Shown here: one piece after another, positions 1 to 5,102 of the stretch
How positions within the stretch are numbered: the stretch's first letter is position 1
Layout of the letters: each line of letters starts with the position of its first letter
Assembly (NCBI GenBank): GCA_017303565.1
Contig: JAFLCM010000210.1
Coordinates: 1 to 5,102 of the forward strand
Source: Planctomycetota bacterium
GTDB lineage: Bacteria > Planctomycetota > Phycisphaerae > Phycisphaerales > UBA1924
DNA: 5,102 nucleotides
Direction of reading: 5' to 3'
The notes under the pieces: generated by a model
Databases searched by the model: none
What the model saw: the letters and a program-made list of their open reading frames with translations, nothing else
What the model was told of the DNA's origin: nothing
Made by a program: the position numbers and the translations under genes

Positions 1-2
1 CG

Positions 3-1661
3 CAGATTCCTTCGGCGAACCTGACCGAGGACGAGTTCGCGCTGCTGCTGCCCGAGCAGCTGGCGGCACTCGATCCGGCCGACCTCGCGGCGTTCGGCGG
101 CGCGTACATCGCGCGCCTGAGCGGCGCGCAGGTGCAGGCGCTGACGTTTGCTCAGTTCGAGGCGGTGACATCGTTCGTGACCGTCGCCCAGGTGCCGCTG
201 GCGCGGGCCGATCAGATCGCCATGCTCAGCGCCGGCGCGTACGCGGCCTTGACGCCGGACCAGCGGGCGGCGATGACGGACGCGCAGCGGGCCGAACGCA
301 CGATCTCGGAGAACGCCCGAGCGCTTCCCTCAAGCGGGATCCGGGCGCTGGCGGTCGCGGCGATCAAGTACCTGCTGCCGTCGCAGCTCGCGGGGATCCG
401 AAACGACTACGAGATGAGCCTGATCAGCGCGGACCGGCGGGCGGCGTTCACGCAGGACCAGGTGCGTGCGTTGAACGCGCGGGATGTGTCGATCGGTTAC
501 CTCACGGATGCCCAGCGTTTGCAACTGACGACGGCGCAGATGGCCGCCATTCGGACCGACGATGTTCGTCACGCGCCGGTCGCCCGTCTGGGTGACATCC
601 CCCCCGCCACCATCGGCGCGATCGCCAACGACTACGCCATGAGCCTGATCAGCGCCGACCGACGTGCCGCGTTCAGCGCGGCGCAGGTTCAGGCGTTGAA
701 TGCCAGGAATGTCTCGATCGGCTACCTCACGGAATCCCAGCGCTCTCAGTTGACGACCGCGCAGATGGCCGCCATCCGCACCGACGATGTGCGCCACGCG
801 CCGATCGCCCGTCTCGGCGACATCCCCCCCGCCACGATCGGCGCGATCGCCAACGACTACGCCATGAGCCTGATCAGCGCCGACCGACGGGCGGCGTTCA
901 GCGCGGCGCAGGTGCAGGCGTTGAACGCCCGCAATGTCTCGATCGGGTACCTCACGGAATCCCAGCGTTCGCAGTTGACGACCGCCCAGATGTCCTCCAT
1001 CCGCACCGACGATGTGCGCCACGCCCCCGTGGCCCGTCTCGGCGACATCCCCCCCGCCACCATCGGCGCGATCGCCAACGACTACGCCATGAGCCTGATC
1101 AGCGCCGATCGGCGGGCGGCGTTCAGCGCTGCGCAGGTGCAGGCGTTGAACGCGAGGAATGTTTCGATCGGGTACCTCACCGAAGCCCAGCGTCAGCAAC
1201 TGACAACGGCGCAGATGGCTGCGATCCGCACCGACGATGTGCGCCACGCGCCCTTGGCCCGCCTGGGTGACATCCCCCCCGCCACCATCGGCGCCATCGC
1301 CAATGACTACGCCATGAGCCTGATCAGCGCCGACCGGCGGGCGGCGTTCAGCGCAGCGCAGGTGCAGGCGCTCAACACCGCCGCCGTCTCGCTCTCGTAC
1401 CTCACCGAGTCGCAACGCTCATCGGCGACCGTGGCGCAGATCGCGGCGGTGCGCTCCACGGACGTTCGCTTTGTCCCCGCGACGCGGATCGGCGAGGTGC
1501 CGGTGGCCACCATCGGCGCGATCAACGGCGGGTACGCGTGGAGCCTCGTGCCGACGGCGCAGGTGCAGGCGCTGACGAGGGATCAAGTGATCGGAATCTC
1601 CGCCGACAACTACAGCGCGATCGCCTCGCGGCTGACGCCGGAGCAGCGGTCCTGGCGTTAA
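3..1661 (+). CDS. Large repeat-containing protein of unknown function (5' partial)
   Basis: The reading frame is open from the left edge, so the true start lies outside the window; a GTG at 132 is an internal codon, since coding of the same character (L-x-x-x-Q-x-x-A-L motifs) continues upstream of it. The visible part is 552 residues. From 402 onward it is built of 75-residue units, five complete and one partial, each unit holding three ~25-residue sub-repeats ending in a motif like (F/L/I)-(S/T/P)-x-A-(Q/T)-(V/M/I)-x-A-(L/I). Residues 1-133 contain looser versions of the same motif. Composition is rich in Ala, Gln, Arg, Ile and Leu, with no Cys and no visible membrane segment, which suggests a helical repeat (solenoid-like) fold. 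The protein stops at TAA (1659-1661) part-way through a sixth unit. I do not recognise a named family; similar L-T-x-x-Q-x-x-A-L repeats occur in large, poorly characterised bacterial proteins. The gene is convergent with the LacI-type gene 28 bp away. Confidence 0.85.
   Translation, partial: QIPSANLTEDEFALLLPEQLAALDPADLAAFGGAYIARLSGAQVQALTFAQFEAVTSFVTVAQVPLARADQIAMLSAGAYAALTPDQRAAMTDAQRAERTISENARALPSSGIRALAVAAIKYLLPSQLAGIRNDYEMSLISADRRAAFTQDQVRALNARDVSIGYLTDAQRLQLTTAQMAAIRTDDVRHAPVARLGDIPPATIGAIANDYAMSLISADRRAAFSAAQVQALNARNVSIGYLTESQRSQLTTAQMAAIRTDDVRHAPIARLGDIPPATIGAIANDYAMSLISADRRAAFSAAQVQALNARNVSIGYLTESQRSQLTTAQMSSIRTDDVRHAPVARLGDIPPATIGAIANDYAMSLISADRRAAFSAAQVQALNARNVSIGYLTEAQRQQLTTAQMAAIRTDDVRHAPLARLGDIPPATIGAIANDYAMSLISADRRAAFSAAQVQALNTAAVSLSYLTESQRSSATVAQIAAVRSTDVRFVPATRIGEVPVATIGAINGGYAWSLVPTAQVQALTRDQVIGISADNYSAIASRLTPEQRSWR
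402..1661 (+). repeat. 225-bp in-frame tandem repeat array (5 full units plus a partial sixth)
   Basis: Units start at 402, 627, 852, 1077 and 1302, exactly 225 bp apart, each beginning with codons for Asn-Asp-Tyr. A degenerate sixth unit (Gly-Gly-Tyr) starts at 1527 and is cut by the stop codon after 44 residues. Units 2, 3 and 4 are nearly identical: units 3 and 4 each differ from unit 2 at 3 of 75 residues. Unit 1 is moderately diverged, and unit 5 is like the others in its first third but diverged after that. Identity extends to the DNA level, including a run of seven C in units 1-4. The pattern, with a homogeneous core and degenerate edges, fits expansion by unequal recombination or gene conversion within the array. 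Confidence 0.95.
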
Positions 1662-1689
1662 GGGGATCCAGCCCTTCCCGCCACTGCGT

Positions 1690-2895
1690 TCACTTTTTCG
1701 CGGGCCTGACGACGGGGGCGGCGCACGAGCCGCGGATCGCCATCGCCACGGGGATGCGCTGCATCGTGAAGTCGGCGGCGCGGGCCGGGTCCTCGATCAT
1801 CTCGAGCATGCGCCGGCAGGCGGCGGCGCCGACCTCGAAGAAGTTCATGCGGATGGTGGTGAGGGGCGGGTCGCTGAGCGCGGCGGTGGGGATGTCGTCG
1901 CAGCCCATGATGCTCACGTCCTTGCCGGGCACGAGCCCGGCGGCGCGGACGCTCTGGTACGCGCCGAGCGCCATCTTGTCGTTGGCGCAGAAGACCGCCG
2001 ACAGCCGCGGGTCGCGCTTCAGCAGCTCGTCGCACGCCAGACGCCCGGTCTCGACGAGGAACTGCCCGTCGACGATGTGGCGCTGGTCGAGACGGACGCC
2101 GTGGTCGCCCAGGCGTTCGAGGAACGAGTCGGTCAGTTCCTGGCTGGTGAGGACCATGTCCGACGGGCCGGAGATGTGCCCGATGCGCTTGTGGCCCATC
2201 TCGATCAGCGTGTCGGCGGCCATGCGCCCGGCGCTGGGGTAGTCGCAGACGACGCTGTGGAGTTTCCACTGGCGGAAGTGGTTGTTGACGACGACCATCG
2301 GCTTGGTAGAGCCGTCGAACTCGCTGAGCCAGCGGTGCTCTTCGGTGGCGCCGATGAAGAGGATGCCGTCGACGGAGCAGTCGTCGAGCAGCGTCATGTA
2401 CTCCTTGCGGCGGACGTACTCGCGGCGGGCGACCTCGAGGACGATGTGGAAGTCGCGCTCGGCGGCGGCCTCGTAGATGCCGCTGATGATCTCGCCGAAG
2501 TACACGTCGGCGAAGGCGTGCTGGAGCGCGGGGACGAGGACGGCGAGGGTCTTGGCGCGCCGGTTGGGCAGGCCGCGGGCGAGGCGGCTGGGGGTGTAGG
2601 CGAGGCGCTCCATCGCGTCGAGGACGCGCTGGCGGGTGGCGGCGCTGATGCGGGAGTCGTTCTTGTTGAGGACGAGGGAGACGGTGGTGAGGCTGACGCC
2701 GCTCTCGCGGGCCACATCGCGGATGCTGGCGCGGGGCGGCTTGGGGCTGACCGAGCGGGTGGAAAGGGGGCGCGGCGTGCCGATGTCGGTCGTGACGATC
2801 ACCGGGGCGGAGCCATTGGACGCCGCGACCATGCCCGACGCCGGTCGGACGACGGCGCGGGGCGGCTGGGCGCTGGCGGGAGTGCTGGAGTCCAT
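1690..2895 (-). CDS. LacI/GalR-family transcriptional regulator
   Basis: A DNA-binding repressor-type regulator with a periplasmic-binding-protein-like ligand domain. Using the ATG at 2895 it has 401 residues. Residues 1-55 are a Pro/Ser/Thr-rich, probably disordered extension, unusual for the family, which normally begins at the helix-turn-helix. The HTH and hinge lie at about 56-110 (ASIRDVARESGVSLTTVSLV, then Y-T-P-S-R-L-A-R-G-L). Leu69, Thr70 and Leu74 align with LacI Tyr17, Gln18 and Arg22; Leu109 aligns with the hinge leucine that enters the minor groove. The ligand domain, ~115-390, has typical motifs: E-M-G-H-K-R-I-G-H-I-S-G, C-A-N-D-K-M-A-L-G-A and G-C-D-D-I-P-T-A-A. The frame stays open to 3150, but that start is upstream of the predicted promoter. 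The ATG at 2895 has AGAGGA 10 nt upstream; an ATG at 3081 is the alternative (463 residues, almost leaderless). The ligand cannot be read from the sequence; most relatives bind sugars or nucleosides. Confidence 0.93.
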   Translation of the reverse strand: MDSSTPASAQPPRAVVRPASGMVAASNGSAPVIVTTDIGTPRPLSTRSVSPKPPRASIRDVARESGVSLTTVSLVLNKNDSRISAATRQRVLDAMERLAYTPSRLARGLPNRRAKTLAVLVPALQHAFADVYFGEIISGIYEAAAERDFHIVLEVARREYVRRKEYMTLLDDCSVDGILFIGATEEHRWLSEFDGSTKPMVVVNNHFRQWKLHSVVCDYPSAGRMAADTLIEMGHKRIGHISGPSDMVLTSQELTDSFLERLGDHGVRLDQRHIVDGQFLVETGRLACDELLKRDPRLSAVFCANDKMALGAYQSVRAAGLVPGKDVSIMGCDDIPTAALSDPPLTTIRMNFFEVGAAACRRMLEMIEDPARAADFTMQRIPVAMAIRGSCAAPVVRPAKK

Positions 2896-2959
2896 GGGGG
2901 TCGCGTCCTCTGCGAGATGGGGTCCGCCGCGGGCTGGGTCCCCGGGGTCTGCCCGTTCG

Positions 2960-3017
2960 GAAGGGGTCGAAGCGGGAAGGGTCGAATCAGGAAGGGTCGA
3001 GTCAGAAAAGGGGTCGA
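2960..3017. repeat. Short ~15-bp imperfect tandem repeats upstream of the regulator
   Basis: On the + strand the motif GAAGGGTCGA or AAGGGGTCGA recurs four times, with the GTCGA core at 2966, 2981, 2996 and 3013 (spacings 15, 15 and 17). The stretch lies in the predicted untranslated leader of the LacI-type gene. If that gene instead starts at 3081, the stretch would encode a Ser-Thr-Leu-Pro-Asp-like five-residue repeat. Function unknown; it could be a simple low-complexity expansion. Confidence 0.6.
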
Positions 3018-3065
3018 AAGGGGGCTCCGGCGTTCGTGAAACGGTGTACCGGAGAGGGGTGAAAC

Positions 3066-3079
3066 GCGGGAAACCCCGC
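3066..3079 (-). other. Small perfect hairpin near the 5' end of the regulator transcript
   Basis: GCGGG (3066-3070) and CCCGC (3075-3079) form a perfect 5-bp stem around a 4-nt loop. It would lie roughly 10-23 nt from the predicted 5' end of the LacI-type mRNA and touches the alternative ATG at 3081. Such a structure could affect mRNA stability or that start; it may also be chance in GC-rich DNA. Confidence 0.35.
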
Positions 3080-3087
3080 ATCCCGTC

Positions 3088-3104
3088 AGTAAAACATTTT
3101 ACCG
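3088..3104. promoter_or_regulatory. Putative LacI-type operator, copy 1 (over the regulator's own -10)
   Basis: The 17-mer AGTAAAACATTTTACCG contains a dyad, GTAAAA-CA-TTTTAC (3089-3102), with perfect 6-bp arms. It is identical to the 17-mer at 3267-3283. Its AT-rich core stands out in a strongly GC-rich region. LacI-family operators are typically palindromes of about this size, though usually with a central CG rather than CA. On the - strand the site contains TAAAAT, the best candidate -10 for the adjacent LacI-type gene, so binding here would block RNA polymerase and give autoregulation. That this protein binds it is inferred from position and form. Confidence 0.8.
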
Positions 3105-3123
3105 CAAACCGCGGGGTGGACAA
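3096..3123 (-). promoter_or_regulatory. Predicted promoter of the LacI-type regulator gene
   Basis: Reading leftward, TTGTCC (3123-3118; 4 of 6 matches to the sigma-70 consensus) is followed by a 16-nt spacer and TAAAAT (3101-3096; 5 of 6). Transcription would begin near 3089, which leaves a leader of about 195 nt to the ATG at 2895. The -10 is embedded in operator copy 1. A start near 3089 also argues against translation from 3150. Confidence 0.55.
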
Positions 3124-3230
3124 GCGTCCCGCCGGATTTGGGCCTGACATGTCTCAAATGCCCGGAAAAGAAGGGGGAATCGCGTGGGATCCCCGCCGGG
3201 TCCGGGACGAAGATTTCATGAGGAAGGTGC

Positions 3231-3258
3231 TTGCACGGGTCGGGCGGCGGGGTACAGT
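3231..3258 (+). promoter_or_regulatory. Predicted promoter of the pseudopilin operon
   Basis: TTGCAC (3231-3236) and TACAGT (3253-3258) are separated by 16 nt and predict transcription from about 3265. Each box is an imperfect match (3 of 6 and 4 of 6), but the position, directly before operator copy 2, supports the call. The -10 lies inside a perfect 11-bp inverted repeat, GGTAC-A-GTACC (3251-3261), which might be a second binding site or part of the operator region. Confidence 0.45.
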
Positions 3259-3266
3259 ACCGGTGA

Positions 3267-3283
3267 AGTAAAACATTTTACCG
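3267..3283. promoter_or_regulatory. Putative LacI-type operator, copy 2 (at the pseudopilin transcription start)
   Basis: An exact second copy of the 17-mer at 3088-3104, in the same orientation and 179 bp away, with the dyad core at 3268-3281. It covers about +3 to +19 of the predicted rightward transcript, a classic place for repression. Sequence outside the 17 bp differs between copies, so the shared block looks like a conserved site and not a recent duplication of the whole region. Two sites this far apart could also be bridged by a tetrameric repressor through DNA looping, if this protein tetramerises, which cannot be seen here. Confidence 0.8.
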
Positions 3284-3481
3284 GGGCTTCCACCCCGGAC
3301 GATGTGAAGACTCGGTGAATCGACACGATCGACGCAAAGGCCCGCGGCTTCTCGGACGAGAGACCTCGAACCGGGCGGCACGAAGGGCGCGGACACACGC
3401 AACGACGGCAGGCTCCGACAACGGCTCGCTCCGAAAACCCCGAGCCGGCGAGGCAGGCCCAGACAGAAAGCCAGGTGAACC
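3284..3481 (+). other. Long untranslated leader of the pseudopilin operon
   Basis: About 200 nt separate operator copy 2 from the pseudopilin ATG. I see no convincing small gene, tRNA or known riboswitch here. A frame opening with GTG at 3315 lacks a ribosome binding site and runs out of frame into the pseudopilin gene. The stretch ends with AGGTGA (3473-3478) as the ribosome binding site, whose TGA is also an in-frame stop that fixes the pseudopilin start. Confidence 0.5.
3422..3447 (+). other. Leader hairpin upstream of the pseudopilin ribosome binding site
   Basis: CGGCTCG (3422-3428) pairs perfectly with CGAGCCG (3441-3447) around a 12-nt loop containing a run of four A. It ends 25 nt before the AGGTGA ribosome binding site. 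There is no downstream T-run, so it is not an intrinsic terminator. It might stabilise the mRNA 5' region or be incidental. Confidence 0.35.
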
Positions 3482-4516
3482 ATGGATCGCACTCGTCTTC
3501 TCCGCCGCGGGTTCACGCTCGTGGAACTGCTGGTGGTGGTCGCGGTCATCGCGCTCTTGATGGGGCTGTTGCTGCCGGCGCTGGGCAAGGCCCGCGAGTC
3601 GGCGCGTCAGTCGCAGTGCTTGGCGAACACGCGGCAGAACGCCACGCTCTTCTCGTACTACGCGGATGACAATCAGGGCTGGTACCCCACGATGATCCCG
3701 CGTGGCGGCCCCATGTCTGAGATCTACGCGAGGCAGTGGTCGTACGGAGGCCTCGCCGGCCTCTACAACCTCCGGCAGATCGAGAGCCCCAACACGGGCA
3801 ACCGCAACTACAAGCTCGGTTTCTATAACCGACGTCCGCCGATTGCGCAAGGCAACGGAAACAACACGACGACGCCGCCCGCGGGCACCAACGACGTCCC
3901 ACTCATGGCCCGGTACATGGAGGGCAGCGGCGACTTCCAGATGCTGCAGTGCCCGTCGGACACGATCGACGGCGGCGAGAACGGCACCGCGTTCCCGCAG
4001 GTTCGTGTCGAGAAGATCGGCGGCGGCGCGAAGGACAATGCGTTCATCAAGGACGGCGTGACGGCTCAGATCCCGCAGAACGTCATCTGGTACAACGTCT
4101 CGTACCTCTACGTCGCGGGCCTCCGCAACGATGAGAAGACGCAGGTCACGCTCTTCGGCGATGAGACCAACTCCTGGGACAGCGGCACGTCCAACAACGG
4201 CGCCGCGGACGCGCCCGAGAACTACTACGGCACGTTCCGCAAGAACCGCCCCGCGAACCTCGGCGGGCCGGGCTTCGACCAGAGCGACGCCCACGGCAAG
4301 CGCGGCGCCAACTTCGCCTTCTCCGACGGTTCGGCCCGCTGGATCGAGCAGGTCTTCTACAACAACGGCGACGACTTCGACCCGCACTCGCTCATGTTCG
4401 ACACCATCAACCGCGTGCACTGGAACAACAGCATCCCCGAGCTGGCTTTCAGGCAGACCACCCTCAATCAGAAGCGCGGCGTGAACGGGTCCTTCTCCGT
4501 GCAGTCGATCGACTGA
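3482..4516 (+). CDS. Prepilin-type N-terminal cleavage/methylation domain protein (pseudopilin, first paralogue)
   Basis: A 344-residue type II secretion/type IV pilin-like protein, expected to be cleaved by a prepilin peptidase and anchored in the inner membrane or assembled into a pseudopilus. The leader M-D-R-T-R-L-L-R-R-G precedes the cleavage site Gly10|Phe11, then F-T-L-V-E with Glu15 at mature position +5, and a hydrophobic helix at about 11-33. The P-A-L-G-K-A-R-E-S block follows. The soluble domain contains two cysteines (Cys46; Cys157 in C-P-S-D), YGGLAGLYNLRQ at 88-99, and near the C terminus H-G-K-R-G-A-N-F-A-F-S-D-G (271-283). That last motif resembles the H-X9-DG motif of planctomycete prepilin-associated (DUF1559-like) proteins but has ten residues between His and Asp. 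The start is fixed by AGGTGA and an in-frame stop just upstream. It is divergent from the LacI-type gene and preceded by a matching operator, so it is probably repressed by that regulator. Which filament it serves is unknown. Confidence 0.92.
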   Translation: MDRTRLLRRGFTLVELLVVVAVIALLMGLLLPALGKARESARQSQCLANTRQNATLFSYYADDNQGWYPTMIPRGGPMSEIYARQWSYGGLAGLYNLRQIESPNTGNRNYKLGFYNRRPPIAQGNGNNTTTPPAGTNDVPLMARYMEGSGDFQMLQCPSDTIDGGENGTAFPQVRVEKIGGGAKDNAFIKDGVTAQIPQNVIWYNVSYLYVAGLRNDEKTQVTLFGDETNSWDSGTSNNGAADAPENYYGTFRKNRPANLGGPGFDQSDAHGKRGANFAFSDGSARWIEQVFYNNGDDFDPHSLMFDTINRVHWNNSIPELAFRQTTLNQKRGVNGSFSVQSID

Positions 4517-4573
4517 TTCGTCCCCGGGTCGTTCGAGGCTTGTCATCGTGGGTCTGAACAAGGAGCGGTCGGC

Positions 4574-5102
4574 ATGGCCATCGCGGCGCGGTCGGTTCGG
4601 GATTCCAGCGTGTCGCGCGGTTCCGCGGGGTTCACGCTGGTGGAACTCCTCGTCGTGGTGGCGGTGATCGCGCTGCTCATGGGGCTGCTGCTGCCGGCTC
4701 TGGGCAAGGCCCGGGAAGCCGCGAGGCTTTCGGGTTGCCTCGGCAACATGAAGCAGATGACCAACGTGTTCTTCTCCTACGCGGACGACTACAAGGACTC
4801 GTACCCGGTGGTGCCGCCGAAGGGCGCTCCGACTTCCGGGAACGCCAACAGCCCGGTCGGGCAGGATCAACTGACCTTCCGATCCCAGGCGATCTACGGC
4901 GGTCTGGCTGGCTTCTTCAACCTGCGCCAGAAAGCCGACGGCCCGACGACGACGCACGGCAACCGCACCTACCCGCTGGGCTTCTATAACGTTCGCAACG
5001 CCGCGGGCTCGTGGGTGCCGCCGGCGGGCAGCCCCCCGCAGAGCCGCCCGCTGCTCGCCGCCTACATGGAGAACACCGGCGACTACGAGATTCTGCAGTG
5101 CC
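4574..5102 (+). CDS. Prepilin-type N-terminal cleavage/methylation domain protein (pseudopilin, second paralogue, 3' partial)
   Basis: The gene runs off the right edge; 176 codons are visible. The ATG at 4574 has a strong AAGGAG 8 nt upstream (4560-4565). The leader is longer and less basic next to the cleavage site than in the first paralogue (S-R-G-S-A-G, predicted cleavage Gly19|Phe20, Glu24 at mature +5), followed by the same hydrophobic helix and P-A-L-G-K-A-R-E block. It matches the upstream protein along the visible length: YGGLAGFFNLRQ (108-119), G-N-R-T-Y-P-L-G-F-Y-N, A-Y-M-E-N-T-G-D-Y, and cysteines at 55 and 176 equivalent to Cys46 and Cys157. The C-terminal His/Asp-Gly motif would lie outside the window. 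The 57-bp gap after the first gene has no terminator-like hairpin with a T-run, so the two are probably co-transcribed. They look like a tandem duplication that has since diverged, most in the leader and the loop around residues 79-103. Confidence 0.9.
   Translation, partial: MAIAARSVRDSSVSRGSAGFTLVELLVVVAVIALLMGLLLPALGKAREAARLSGCLGNMKQMTNVFFSYADDYKDSYPVVPPKGAPTSGNANSPVGQDQLTFRSQAIYGGLAGFFNLRQKADGPTTTHGNRTYPLGFYNVRNAAGSWVPPAGSPPQSRPLLAAYMENTGDYEILQC

Noticed and set aside
330..1415. Long antisense reading frame (361 codons) across the repeat array
   Set aside because: It is opposite the periodic repeat gene and is simply repeated with it; its Arg/Gly/His-rich product has no recognisable domain. 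It is a product of high GC content.
402..1661. Regular repeats considered as a CRISPR or other non-coding array
   Set aside because: The period is 225 bp, divisible by three, the reading frame stays open throughout and differences respect codons; there are no unique spacers.
1662..1710. Possible bidirectional terminator between the convergent genes
   Set aside because: Only a 5-bp CCCGC/GCGGG pairing (1677-1681 with 1700-1704) with an 18-nt loop is present, reaching into the regulator gene, with no T-run after the stem; too weak to call.
1538..2242. + strand frame spanning the end of the repeat gene and part of the regulator gene, considered as a frameshifted continuation of the repeat protein
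   Set aside because: Its translation lacks the repeat motif and lies mostly antisense to the regulator gene, so it does not support a frameshift.
2077..3039. 320-codon + strand reading frame over the LacI-type gene
   Set aside because: It lies opposite a well-supported LacI-family protein and is rich in Ala, Gly, Asp and Val, as expected for the complement of a GC-rich gene.
3275..3302. A second leftward promoter within operator copy 2 (TAAAAT with TCGTCC 16 nt upstream)
   Set aside because: The spacing matches the regulator promoter at copy 1, but the -35 is only 3 of 6 and the -10 match is unavoidable because the 17-mer is identical. It is possible but not supported well enough.
3315..3560. 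Small + strand frame in the pseudopilin leader (81 codons, GTG start)
   Set aside because: No ribosome binding site, Arg-rich low-complexity product, and an out-of-frame overlap with the pseudopilin start.
3278..4957. 559-codon antisense reading frame across both pseudopilins
   Set aside because: The + strand encodes two clear pseudopilins with start signals. The antisense product is a low-complexity Arg/Val/Glu-rich translation that merely mirrors the duplicated pilin block.

Overview
The window is GC-rich DNA whose gene content points to a planctomycete, most likely the Phycisphaerae/Phycisphaerales. The main evidence is a pair of prepilin-type proteins with the strongly conserved N-terminal block F-T-L-V-E-L-L-V-V-V-A-V-I-A-L-L-M-G-L-L-L-P-A-L-G-K-A-R-E. 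Proteins of this class are heavily expanded in Planctomycetota and their relatives. The taxonomic call is inference from family knowledge; no rRNA or marker gene is present.

Layout, left to right. (1) Positions 1-1661, + strand: the 3' part of a long repeat-protein gene that is open at the left edge. It carries five in-register 75-residue (225-bp) repeats and a partial sixth, and each 75-mer is itself built of three ~25-residue sub-repeats. Its function is not recognisable. (2) Positions 1690-2895, - strand: a LacI/GalR-family transcriptional regulator, convergent with the repeat gene and only 28 bp from it. (3) Positions 2896-3481: a regulatory region between the divergent regulator and pseudopilin genes. 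It holds two identical 17-bp sites, each with a near-palindromic GTAAAA-CA-TTTTAC core. One overlaps the predicted -10 of the regulator promoter; the other sits just after the predicted start of transcription for the rightward genes. (4) Positions 3482-4516 and 4574-5102 (cut by the right edge), + strand: two paralogous pseudopilins, 57 bp apart, probably one operon.

The most coherent picture is a regulatory switch. The LacI-type repressor appears to control its own gene and the divergent pseudopilin operon through two copies of the same operator, so surface or envelope pseudopilin production would respond to a small ligand, typically a sugar in this family. The operator pair is seen directly; promoters, autoregulation and the ligand class are inferred. 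The large repeat protein on the left is probably an independent transcription unit.
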